Below, piece by piece: positions 6,517-13,206 of a stretch of DNA of 13,833 nucleotides. The stretch is from assembly GCA_023451265.1 (NCBI GenBank), contig JAEYAG010000036.1:1-13833 (forward strand), written 5' to 3'. How positions within the stretch are numbered: the first letter of the stretch is position 1; each line of letters begins with the position of its first letter. The notes beneath the pieces are model-generated. The model was given only the letters and a program-made list of their open reading frames with translations. It was not told the DNA's origin and made no database searches. Source of the DNA: Actinomycetes bacterium (GTDB lineage Bacteria; Actinomycetota; Actinomycetes; Actinomycetales; Microbacteriaceae). The position numbers and the translations under genes were made by a program.

Positions 6517-7554
6517 ATGACGACGGCGGACACCCTGGTGCGCGACGAGCAGCAGGACGAGTTCGACGCCCTCATCGCGGCCGACCAGCGCATCGAGCCG
6601 CGGGACTGGATGCCGGAGGCCTATCGCCGTACTCTCATCCGGCAGATCTCCCAGCACGCGCACTCCGAGATCATCGGCATGCAGCCCGAGGGCAGCTGGA
6701 TCACCCGTGCGCCGAGCCTCAAGCGCAAGGCGATCCTCATGGCCAAGGTGCAGGACGAAGCGGGCCACGGCCTCTACCTGTACTCGGCGGCGCAGACCCT
6801 CGGCATCACGCGCGACGAGATGACGGCGCAGCTCATCGACGGGCGGGCGAAGTACTCGTCGATCTTCACCTACCCCACGCCGACCTGGGCCGACATGGGC
6901 GCGATCGGCTGGCTCGTCGACGGCGCGGCGATCTGCAACCAGGTGCCGCTGTGCCGCGCTTCGTACGGTCCGTACGGGCGCGCGATGGTGCGCATCTGCA
7001 AGGAGGAGTCGTTCCATCAGCGCCAGGGTTTCGAGATCCTGCTGACCCTCATGCGCGGCACCGACGCGCAGCGCGAGATGGCGCAGGGTGCCGTGGACCG
7101 CTGGTACTGGCCGTCGCTCCAGATGTTCGGCCCGCCCGATGACGCGTCGCCGAACTCGGCGCAGTCGATGGCGTGGAAGATCAAGCGGTTCGGCAACGAC
7201 GAGCTGCGTCAGCGCTTCATCGGCATGCTCGTGCCGCAGGCGGAGGTCCTCGGCGTGCGGCTGCCCGATCCCGAGCTGCGCTGGGACGACGCCGCCGGGC
7301 GCTGGCATACCGGCGAGATCGACTGGGACGCGTTCGCGGAGGTGCTCGCCGGCCGCGGACCGTTGAACGCCGAACGCATCCGGCATCGCCGCGAGGCGCA
7401 CGAGGACGGCGCGTGGGTGCGCGAGGCCGCCGCGGCCTACGCCGCGAAGAAGACCGCCGCCGCAACGAACCCCACGACGAGGCCCGCAACGACGAGCACC
7501 GCAACGACGAGCCCCACGCCCGCGACCGCGCCCCGCGAGGCGGTGGCCTCATGA
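6517..7554 (+). CDS. paaA: 1,2-phenylacetyl-CoA epoxidase, catalytic subunit PaaA
   Basis: PaaA is the di-iron oxygenase subunit that epoxidises the ring of phenylacetyl-CoA, working with PaaB, PaaC and the reductase PaaE in the cytoplasm. Characteristic segments are DWMPEAYRRTLIRQISQHAHSE, KVQDEAGHGLYLYSAAQTLG and the iron-site motif ICKEESFHQRQGFE, followed by DRWYWPSLQMFGPPD. Glutamates and histidines of the four-helix di-iron site are present (HAHSE, DEAGH, EESFH). At 345 residues it is about 30 longer than typical PaaA; the excess is a Thr/Pro/Ala-rich C-terminal tail (from about residue 312) encoded partly by a 15-bp tandem repeat. It is the first gene of the operon, under its own promoter and operator. 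Its stop overlaps the paaB start (ATGA). Confidence 0.97.
   Translation: MTTADTLVRDEQQDEFDALIAADQRIEPRDWMPEAYRRTLIRQISQHAHSEIIGMQPEGSWITRAPSLKRKAILMAKVQDEAGHGLYLYSAAQTLGITRDEMTAQLIDGRAKYSSIFTYPTPTWADMGAIGWLVDGAAICNQVPLCRASYGPYGRAMVRICKEESFHQRQGFEILLTLMRGTDAQREMAQGAVDRWYWPSLQMFGPPDDASPNSAQSMAWKIKRFGNDELRQRFIGMLVPQAEVLGVRLPDPELRWDDAAGRWHTGEIDWDAFAEVLAGRGPLNAERIRHRREAHEDGAWVREAAAAYAAKKTAAATNPTTRPATTSTATTSPTPATAPREAVAS
7485..7512 (+). repeat. 15-bp tandem repeat in the 3' end of paaA
   Basis: CGCAACGACGAGC occurs at 7485-7497 and 7500-7512 with a 15-bp period, encoding ATTST then ATTSP. A degenerate copy lies just before it (about 7461-7480). The reading frame stays open, so it lengthens the disordered tail by five-residue steps. 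Confidence 0.7.
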
Positions 7555-7856
7555 CCACTCCGGGCGGGTCGCCGGCCGAGCCGTGGCCGCTGTGGGAGGT
7601 GTTCGTCCGCGCGAGCCGCGGGCTCAGCCACGTGCACGTCGGGTCGCTGCACGCTCCCGACGCGGACCTCGCCGTGCGGAACGCCCGCGACCTGTACACG
7701 CGACGGGGCGAGGGCGTGTCGATCTGGGTCGTGCCGTCGGATGCCGTGACGACCAGCGATCCCGCCGCCAAGGGCGCGTTCTTCGAATCCCCCGCCGGCA
7801 AGAACTACCGTCACGCGGTGTACTACACCGCGTCGGAGGGGGTGCCGCACCTGTGA
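7551..7856 (+). CDS. paaB: 1,2-phenylacetyl-CoA epoxidase subunit PaaB (101 aa)
   Basis: This is the small subunit of the phenylacetyl-CoA epoxygenase complex, which bridges PaaAC heterodimers. The family pattern is clear: WPLWEVFVRASRGLSHVHVGSLHAPDADLAVRNARDLYTRRGEGVSIWVVP, ending in GKNYRHAVYYT. Its length is close to other PaaB proteins. The ATG at 7551 overlaps the paaA stop by four bases (ATGA) and its own stop overlaps the paaC start, so translation is probably coupled along the operon. It carries no catalytic metal site. Confidence 0.95.
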   Translation: MTTPGGSPAEPWPLWEVFVRASRGLSHVHVGSLHAPDADLAVRNARDLYTRRGEGVSIWVVPSDAVTTSDPAAKGAFFESPAGKNYRHAVYYTASEGVPHL

Positions 7857-8671
7857 CCGAACCGCGCGCGCAGGTCGTCGTCGACGAGCGGATGCTGGCC
7901 GCCGAGCTGCAGGGCGAGGACGCCCGTCCGGCGAACGCCGACGTGGCCGAGTATGCGCTGCGGCTGGGCGATGACGCGCTGATCCTCGCGCAGCAGCTGT
8001 CGCGGTGGATCGCCCGCGCCCCCGAACTCGAGGAGGACGTCGCGCTCGGCAACATCGCGCTCGACCTCCTGGGGCACGCCCGTTCGCTGCTGCGGTTCGC
8101 GGGGGCGTACGACGGCCGCAGCGAGGACGATCTGGCGTATCTGCGCGACGAGCCGGAGTTCCGCTGCGCGTGGCTGTTCGAGCAGGACAACGGCGACTTC
8201 GCGCACACGATCGCCCGGCAGCTCGTCGCGTCCGGGTACCTCTTCGAGCTGTACACCGACCTGCAGCGCTCGACCGACTCCGCCCTGGCCGCGATCGCCG
8301 GCAAGGCCGTGAAGGAGGTCGAGTACCACCGCGACCACGCCGTGCAGTGGATCCTGCGGCTGGCGGGCGGCACCGAGCAGTCGCGCCGCCGCATGGTCCG
8401 GGCCCTCGCGGACATCTGGCCGTACGTGGACGAGCTCTTCCGCGACGACGCTCTCGTCGACCGGCTGGACGGCGTCGCCGTGCGCCCCTCGACGCTGCAT
8501 CCCCGCTTCGACGCGGTCGTGGCGGCGGTGCTGGCCGAGGAGGGTCTCGACGTGCCGGCCGGCCCGGTCGCCGCCGGCGGCGGGAGGGAGGGGCGGCACT
8601 TCCCGACGCTCGGCCCGATCCTCGCCGAGATGCAGTCGCTCGCACGCCGGCATCCGGGGGCGACATGGTGA
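7853..8671 (+). CDS. paaC: 1,2-phenylacetyl-CoA epoxidase structural subunit PaaC (272 aa)
   Basis: PaaC is a paralogue of PaaA that has lost catalysis and forms the stable scaffold dimer with it. Family features are ALRLGDDALILAQQLSRWIARAPELEEDVALGNIALDLLGHARSLL near the N-terminus, RDEPEFRCAWLFEQDNGDFAHTIARQ, and KEVEYHRDHAVQWILRLAGGTEQS in the third core helix. Length is normal for the family. The GTG start at 7853 overlaps the paaB stop by four bases (GTGA); an earlier start would read into paaB. The 3' end overlaps paaD by a few bases. Confidence 0.95.
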   Translation: MTEPRAQVVVDERMLAAELQGEDARPANADVAEYALRLGDDALILAQQLSRWIARAPELEEDVALGNIALDLLGHARSLLRFAGAYDGRSEDDLAYLRDEPEFRCAWLFEQDNGDFAHTIARQLVASGYLFELYTDLQRSTDSALAAIAGKAVKEVEYHRDHAVQWILRLAGGTEQSRRRMVRALADIWPYVDELFRDDALVDRLDGVAVRPSTLHPRFDAVVAAVLAEEGLDVPAGPVAAGGGREGRHFPTLGPILAEMQSLARRHPGATW

Positions 8672-9147
8672 GCGCACTCGCGACGGCCCGTGCGGTCGCG
8701 GCATCCGTCTGCGATCCGGAGATCCCGGTGCTCACCATCGACGACCTCGGCGTGCTGCGGGACGTCACGATGACTCAGGATGCCGTGGTCGTGACGATCA
8801 CGCCGACCTACTCCGGCTGCCCCGCCATGGACGCCATCCGCGACGATCTCGTACTGGCGCTGACGCGGGCGGGCTTCGCCGATGTGCGGGTGCGCACGGT
8901 GCTGTCGCCGGCGTGGACGACGCAATGGCTGACGGATGCCGGCGCCCAGAAGCTCGCCGCGTACGGCATCGCGCCGCCGACCGGGCGGCGCGCACCTGGT
9001 CCTATCCCCGTCACGCTCGGCGTGGCCTGCCCGCAGTGCGGGTCGCTGCGCACGCGGGAGGTCTCGCGGTTCGGCTCGACGTCGTGCAAGGCCCTGTACG
9101 AGTGCGCCGCGTGCCTCGAGCCGTTCGACCACTTCAAGGTGCACTGA
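8665..9147 (+). CDS. paaD: Phenylacetyl-CoA epoxidase maturation protein PaaD (160 aa)
   Basis: PaaD is needed for an active epoxygenase and is thought to help assemble its iron or Fe-S centres; it is not a subunit of the purified enzyme. An N-terminal DUF59/MIP18-type domain carries DPEIPVLTIDDLGVLRDV (17-34) and PTYSGCPAMD with the conserved Cys52. A C-terminal zinc-ribbon-like tail has C122/C125, C141 and C147/C150. Two adjacent starts are possible, ATG 8665 and GTG 8668; the GTG gives the same four-base GTGA overlap with the paaC stop that paaC has with paaB. I list the ATG; only one residue differs. Confidence 0.94.
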   Translation: MVSALATARAVAASVCDPEIPVLTIDDLGVLRDVTMTQDAVVVTITPTYSGCPAMDAIRDDLVLALTRAGFADVRVRTVLSPAWTTQWLTDAGAQKLAAYGIAPPTGRRAPGPIPVTLGVACPQCGSLRTREVSRFGSTSCKALYECAACLEPFDHFKVH

Positions 9148-10274
9148 TGACCCTCACCGACGCGGCGATCCAGCAGCGCACCGGCCGGCGCCGCGCGCGG
9201 TTTCACCGGCTACGCGTGGCGGAGGTGCGCAGATTGACCGCGGATGCCGTGGAGGTGACCTTCGCGGTGCCGGACGAGCTCGCCGACGCCTTCGACTACG
9301 CCCCGGGACAGTACGTCGCGCTGCGGGCGCGGATCGACGGCGCCGAGGTGCGACGGTCGTACTCGATCTGCCGCCCGCCGACCCCGGGACGCCTGTCGGT
9401 CGGCATCAAACGCGACCCCGACGGCCGCTTCTCGTCGTGGGCGCAGACACAGCTGCGCCCGGGCGACGAGATCGAGGTCATGAGCCCGCAGGGCACGTTC
9501 GTCTCCACCCGCACCGGCACCCCGACCGGCCACGTCGTGGGGATCGCGGCGGGATCGGGCATCACGCCGATCATGTCGCTCGCCGCCGCGGTGCTCGCGG
9601 CATCCGCCACCTCATCGTTCACCCTCGTGTACGCCAACCGGTCCTCGACCGACGTCATGTTCGTCGACGAGCTGGCCGACCTGAAGGACCGCTACCCGGC
9701 TCGGCTCGCGATCCACCACGTGCTCTCGCGCGAACAGCGCACGGCGCCGGTGTTGAGCGGGCGCATCGACGAGGCGCGGCTGCGCCGGCTGCTGGCCACG
9801 CTCGTGCCGCCGGAGAGCGTGGCCGAGTGGTTCCTGTGCGGACCGTTCCCGCTCGTGCAGCTGTGCCGCGACGTGCTCGCCGACGTCGGCGTGCCGAGCG
9901 ACCGCGTGCGGTTCGAGCTGTTCTCGACCGGCGCGGTGCCGGCGGCAGGTTCGTGTGACGGGCGAGCGGTGGCAGCGCGCGGCGACGAGCCGGTGCGGAC
10001 GATCGAGTTCACGCTCGACGGCACGTCGTCGCGCGTGACGAGCCCGGTGAGCGCCCACGAGACGATCCTGGCCACGGCGCTGCGGGTGCGCGGCGACGTG
10101 CCGTTCGCCTGCGCGGGCGGGGTGTGCGGCACGTGTCGCGCCCGGCTGCGCGACGGCGCGGTGCAGATGACCGAGAACTACGCGTTGGAGCCGGACGAGA
10201 TCGAGCGCGGGTACATCCTCACCTGCCAGTCCCACCCGACCAGCGACCGTGTCGTCGTCGACTACGACGGGTGA
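9147..10274 (+). CDS. paaE: Phenylacetyl-CoA epoxidase reductase PaaE (375 aa)
   Basis: PaaE passes electrons from NADPH through FAD and a [2Fe-2S] centre to the di-iron site of PaaA. Domains in order are an FAD-binding barrel with APGQYVALR and RRSYSICRPP; an NAD(P)-binding domain with VVGIAAGSGITPIMS, LVYANRSS and FLCGPFPLV; and a C-terminal plant-type ferredoxin with C322, C327, C330 and C360, the canonical CX4CX2CX29C spacing. It is slightly longer than the E. coli protein. The start ATG 9147 shares one base with the paaD stop (TGATG). The paaG-like gene follows after ten bases. Confidence 0.96.
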   Translation: MTLTDAAIQQRTGRRRARFHRLRVAEVRRLTADAVEVTFAVPDELADAFDYAPGQYVALRARIDGAEVRRSYSICRPPTPGRLSVGIKRDPDGRFSSWAQTQLRPGDEIEVMSPQGTFVSTRTGTPTGHVVGIAAGSGITPIMSLAAAVLAASATSSFTLVYANRSSTDVMFVDELADLKDRYPARLAIHHVLSREQRTAPVLSGRIDEARLRRLLATLVPPESVAEWFLCGPFPLVQLCRDVLADVGVPSDRVRFELFSTGAVPAAGSCDGRAVAARGDEPVRTIEFTLDGTSSRVTSPVSAHETILATALRVRGDVPFACAGGVCGTCRARLRDGAVQMTENYALEPDEIERGYILTCQSHPTSDRVVVDYDG

Positions 10275-10284
10275 GGAGCGGGCC

Positions 10285-11079
10285 GTGATCGATTACGCGT
10301 ACGAAGACGTGGTGACGGATGCCGGGGCGGCCGGGCTCGTGACGATCACCCTGAGCCGGCCGGCGGCGCGCAACGCGCTCGACGAGCAGGCGCTGCGCGA
10401 CCTCGACGCCGCCTACGCTCGCGCCGAGGCTGACGGCGCGCGCGCTGTGCTGCTGCGCGGCGAGGGCCGGGCGTTCTGCGCGGGGCGCGACATCGCCGGC
10501 GTCGATCCCCGCACCGACGACGCGGCCGGTTACCTCGACGGGCTGCTCACACCGCTGCTGCGCCGGATGGCGGCGTTTCCGGCGCCGACCTTCGCGGCGG
10601 CGCACGGCGCCTGCCTGGGTGTCGGGCTCGGGCTGCTGATCGCGACGGACGTCGTCTACGTTGCCGCCGACGCGAAGATCGGGTCGCCCTTCGCCGCGCT
10701 CGGCGCGACCCTCGACTCCGGCGGCCACGCCCTGTTCGTCGAGCGGCTCGGGACGCACCGGACGCTCGACCTCGTCTACACCGGCCGGCTGCTCAGCGGC
10801 GATGAGGCCGTCGCAGCGGGACTGTTCTCGCGGGTCGTCGACGCCGGTGCGCTCGAGGAGCGCACGAGGGATGCCGCGGTGGCCGCCGCATCCGGACCCA
10901 CCGCCGCCTTCGTGGCGAGCAAGCGCATCGTCGCGGCGCTGCGCGACGAGCGGCTGGGGTTCTGGGAGGCACTGGCGCTCGAGACTCGGGCGCAGGTGGC
11001 GCTCGGCGACACCGACGACTACCGCGAGGGCTTCGCCGCCTTCCAGCAGAAGCGGCCGCCGGTCTTCCGCGGGCGCTGA
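10285..11079 (+). CDS. paaG: Enoyl-CoA hydratase/isomerase family protein, probable PaaG
   Basis: This is a crotonase-fold enzyme of 264 residues. The oxyanion-hole segments are GRAFCAGRD (62-69) and AAHGACLGVGLGLLIATD (105-122). The two glutamates used by hydratases such as PaaF are absent at the expected places: the first segment has no Glu and the second reads GATLDSGG, with Asp144 where PaaG has its catalytic Asp. This favours PaaG, the 1,2-epoxyphenylacetyl-CoA isomerase that makes oxepin-CoA, which is the step between PaaABCE and PaaZ. The symbol rests on these residues plus position. GTG 10285 was chosen for its RBS (GAGGAG) and position ten bases after paaE; an ATG at 10249 would lie inside paaE. 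A GC-rich hairpin follows, so this is probably the last gene of the operon. Confidence 0.85.
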   Translation: MIDYAYEDVVTDAGAAGLVTITLSRPAARNALDEQALRDLDAAYARAEADGARAVLLRGEGRAFCAGRDIAGVDPRTDDAAGYLDGLLTPLLRRMAAFPAPTFAAAHGACLGVGLGLLIATDVVYVAADAKIGSPFAALGATLDSGGHALFVERLGTHRTLDLVYTGRLLSGDEAVAAGLFSRVVDAGALEERTRDAAVAAASGPTAAFVASKRIVAALRDERLGFWEALALETRAQVALGDTDDYREGFAAFQQKRPPVFRGR

Positions 11080-11090
11080 CGGCGCGGGCA

Positions 11091-11118
11091 GGGGCGTGGG
11101 GCGGGCCCGGGGCGCCCC
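11091..11118 (+). terminator. Possible terminator after the paa operon
   Basis: GGGGCG (11091-11096) can pair with CGCCCC (11113-11118) around a G-rich loop, and the inner GGGGCGCCCC is itself palindromic. Only two T residues follow, so it is not a classical intrinsic terminator. It sits directly after the last paa gene and before a new promoter. Confidence 0.3.
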
Positions 11119-11172
11119 TTGGCCGGCGCGGGCGGCTCGGGCAGACTCGGAGGGACCGCGTCTACGAGGGAG
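11119..11172 (+). promoter_or_regulatory. Probable promoter and RBS of the aldo-keto reductase gene
   Basis: TTGGCC (11119-11124) and CAGACT (11142-11147) are separated by 17 bp, giving a start near 11154. GAGGGAG (11166-11172) is a good Shine-Dalgarno sequence four bases before ATG 11177. No copy of the paa operator is present here, which suggests this gene is outside that regulon. Confidence 0.4.
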
Positions 11173-11176
11173 TCTC

Positions 11177-12067
11177 ATGCAGGAGCGCACGATCGGGCCG
11201 TTCACCGTCTCGGCCATCGGGCTCGGCGCCATGCCGGTGTCGATGAACAACGACCGCGAACTCCCCTCGCGGGACGACGCCATCGCCACGGTGCACGCGG
11301 CGCTCGACGCCGGCGTGACCTTCATCGACACGGCCGACATCTACGCGCCGTCGTGGGACGAGATGGGGCACAACGAGCGGATCGTCCGCGATGCGCTGGC
11401 ATCGTGGGAGGGGGATGCCGACGGCATCCTCGTCGGGACGAAGGGCGGGATCACGCGCACCGCCGAGAAGGACTTCGGGCGCGACGGGTCGCTGGCCTAC
11501 CTCCGGTCCGCGGTGCTGCGGTCGCAGGAGAACCTCGGCGTCGACGTCATCGACCTGTACCAGTACCACCGGCCCGACCGCTGGATGGTCTACGGCGAGA
11601 TCATGCAGAACCTCAAGACGCTGCAGGACGAGGGGCTCATCCGCACGATCGGCATCTCGAACGCCAGCGTCGAGGAGATCGCGATCGCGCGCGAGGTGCT
11701 GGGCGAGGGGAACCTCGTCAGCGTGCAGAACGAGTTCTCGCCCCGGCATCCGGGAAGCTACGGGGAACTGCGCTACTGCGACGAGCACGGCATCGCGTTC
11801 CTGCCGTGGAGTCCGCTGGGCGGCACCGGCGGCGGAGGACGCACCGTCGGCGAGCGGTTCGGCGTCTTCCGCGAGATCGGCGACGCGCACGGGGTGAGCC
11901 CGCAGCAGGTCGTGCTGGCGTGGGAGCTGGCGCTGAGCCCCGTCGTCGTGCCGATCCCCGGCGCGCGACGCGCGGCATCCATCGCGGACTCGGCCCTCGC
12001 CGCCGACCTGGTCCTCACGGGCGAGGAGCTCGCGCGCTGTTCCGACGCCGTCGGCATCGAGCGCTGA
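11177..12067 (+). CDS. Aldo/keto reductase family oxidoreductase (296 aa)
   Basis: This is an NADPH-dependent TIM-barrel reductase of carbonyl compounds. The catalytic tetrad is complete: D51 and Y56 (FIDTADIYAPS), K89 (LVGTKGG) and H131 (DLYQYHRPDR). Other family marks are TIGISNASVEEI, VSVQNEFSPRHPG and the cofactor segment VVVPIPGARRAASI near the C-terminus. Length is typical. The physiological substrate cannot be inferred. It lies 97 bp after the paa operon, has its own promoter-like sequence and lacks the paa operator, so I do not assign it to phenylacetate metabolism. A 7-bp stem follows the stop codon. Confidence 0.92.
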   Translation: MQERTIGPFTVSAIGLGAMPVSMNNDRELPSRDDAIATVHAALDAGVTFIDTADIYAPSWDEMGHNERIVRDALASWEGDADGILVGTKGGITRTAEKDFGRDGSLAYLRSAVLRSQENLGVDVIDLYQYHRPDRWMVYGEIMQNLKTLQDEGLIRTIGISNASVEEIAIAREVLGEGNLVSVQNEFSPRHPGSYGELRYCDEHGIAFLPWSPLGGTGGGGRTVGERFGVFREIGDAHGVSPQQVVLAWELALSPVVVPIPGARRAASIADSALAADLVLTGEELARCSDAVGIER

Positions 12068-12074
12068 GGCACCG

Positions 12075-12107
12075 GGCCCGCACCCGTCAACCCCCTGTCC
12101 GCGGGCC
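12075..12107 (+). terminator. Hairpin after the aldo-keto reductase gene
   Basis: GGCCCGC (12075-12081) pairs perfectly with GCGGGCC (12101-12107) around a 19-nt loop, seven bases after the stop codon. There is no U-tract. It could slow or end transcription, but its right arm also lies between the likely -35 region and the -10 box of the next gene. Confidence 0.3.
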
Positions 12108-12118
12108 GACGCCCGGCC

Positions 12119-12130
12119 TACCGTGGCGCC
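12119..12130 (+). promoter_or_regulatory. -10 box of the small conserved gene, leaderless start
   Basis: TACCGT (12119-12124) is followed by exactly six bases and then ATG 12131. This is the same element and spacing as in front of the Nudix gene (1365-1376). No Shine-Dalgarno sequence precedes the ATG. A weak -35 (TGTCCG, 12096-12101) lies 17 bp upstream of the -10. Confidence 0.5.
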
Positions 12131-12478
12131 ATGGCTATCGAACTGAACAAGCCCGCTCTCGAGCATGCGCGCGCCCTCGTGCGCGACGGCAAGGTCGTCC
12201 GCGACGAGCGCGACGCGTGGTCGGAGGCGGCTCCCACGCCCGACGAGGAGAACGCGTTCATCGAGGACAAGGGGTGGACGGAGTACTCCCACTGGCACCT
12301 CGGGATCGACAAGAGCGAGAACCGCGAGACCAAGGGCGCGTACTCGTTCCCGTTCGGCGACTTCCGCCGGGTGCACCGTTCGGGCGTCATCTCGGGCGAG
12401 AGTCGCGCCGGCCAGTACGGCCACGACGAGATCCGCGACGCGTTGCGTGCGCTCCTGGAACTCATCGACAAGAGTTGA
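12131..12478 (+). CDS. Conserved small actinobacterial protein of unknown function (115 aa)
   Basis: I do not recognise a functional family. The sequence has the look of a short conserved actinobacterial hypothetical. It starts with a helical, charged stretch (LNKPALEHARALVRDGKVV), then DERDAWSEAAPTPDEENAFI, an aromatic core (WTEYSHWHLGID, YSFPFGDFRRVHRSGV), SGESRAGQYGHDEI and a C-terminal helix. It has no cysteine, signal peptide or membrane segment, so it should be soluble and cytoplasmic. The start ATG 12131 is set by the -10 box six bases before it. It is two bases ahead of the phosphatase gene and is probably co-transcribed with it. The good codon pattern and coupling to a real gene support that it is expressed. 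Confidence 0.82.
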   Translation: MAIELNKPALEHARALVRDGKVVRDERDAWSEAAPTPDEENAFIEDKGWTEYSHWHLGIDKSENRETKGAYSFPFGDFRRVHRSGVISGESRAGQYGHDEIRDALRALLELIDKS

Positions 12479-12480
12479 CG

Positions 12481-13206
12481 ATGGCGTTGCACGAGTTGCT
12501 GCTGGTACGGCACGGCGAGAGCGTCGGCAACGTCGCGGCGACCGCGGCCGAGCTCGCCGGCGCCGAGGCGATCGCCCTCGGCATCCGCGATGCCGATGTG
12601 CCGCTCTCGGACACCGGTGTCGAGCAGGCGCAGGCGCTCGCGACGCGGCTGCGGGAAGCCGATCCGGTTCCGCAGATCGCGTGGGTGTCGCCCTACCTGC
12701 GCGCGCAGCAGACGTTCGCCATCGCCACGGCGGACGGCCCGGTCATCGACACCGTGGTCAGCGACGAGCGGCTGCGCGATCGCGAACTCGGCATCCTCGA
12801 TCTGCTGACGCGGCGCGGCGTCGCCGCCCGCCACCCCGAAGAGGCGGAGCGCCGTGCGCACCTCGGCAAGTACTACCACCGGCCGCCGGGCGGCGAGTCG
12901 TGGGCCGATGTCGCGCTGCGGCTGCGCTCGTTCCTGCGCGACGCCGCCGACGCCCCGGCCGAGGTCGGGCTCGTCGTGGCGCACGACGCCGTCGTCATGC
13001 TGCTGATCGCGCTGCTGCTGCGGTGGGATGAGGAGGCGCTGCTCGACTTCGCGTCGCGCCACACGGTGCTGAACGCGTCGGTGACGACGCTGCGGCGCCA
13101 CGGTGCCCCGTGGGAGCTCGCCGATTTCTCCGACGTACGGCACCTGCAGCGCGAGGGCGCCGAGGTCACCGTCCATCCCGGGAGCGCCGATGTCGAACCG
13201 GAGTGA
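12481..13206 (+). CDS. Histidine phosphatase family protein, phosphoglycerate-mutase-like (241 aa)
   Basis: The N-terminus LLLVRHGESVGN carries the RHG signature with the phosphorylated His11. Arg62-region WVSPYLRAQQTFAIA supplies the second family arginine, PGGESW gives the acidic residue E139, and GLVVAHDAVV carries the second catalytic histidine, H168, in an AHD rather than the common SHG context. It is therefore a probable phosphomonoesterase; whether it acts on a sugar phosphate, a nucleotide or a protein is not visible. It starts two bases after the small conserved gene with only a weak AAGAG ribosome site, suggesting translational coupling. Its 3' end overlaps the next gene. Confidence 0.9.
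   Translation: MALHELLLVRHGESVGNVAATAAELAGAEAIALGIRDADVPLSDTGVEQAQALATRLREADPVPQIAWVSPYLRAQQTFAIATADGPVIDTVVSDERLRDRELGILDLLTRRGVAARHPEEAERRAHLGKYYHRPPGGESWADVALRLRSFLRDAADAPAEVGLVVAHDAVVMLLIALLLRWDEEALLDFASRHTVLNASVTTLRRHGAPWELADFSDVRHLQREGAEVTVHPGSADVEPE

Noticed and set aside
7437..9144. Long minus-strand frames (443 and 506 codons) antisense to paaABCD
   Set aside because: They are antisense to well-identified operon genes, rich in Arg/Pro/Ser, and have no plausible start region.
11177..12067. Aldo-keto reductase as a member of the phenylacetate operon
   Set aside because: It is separated from the operon by 97 bp with a hairpin and its own promoter-like sequence, lacks the paa operator, and no known phenylacetate step needs it.
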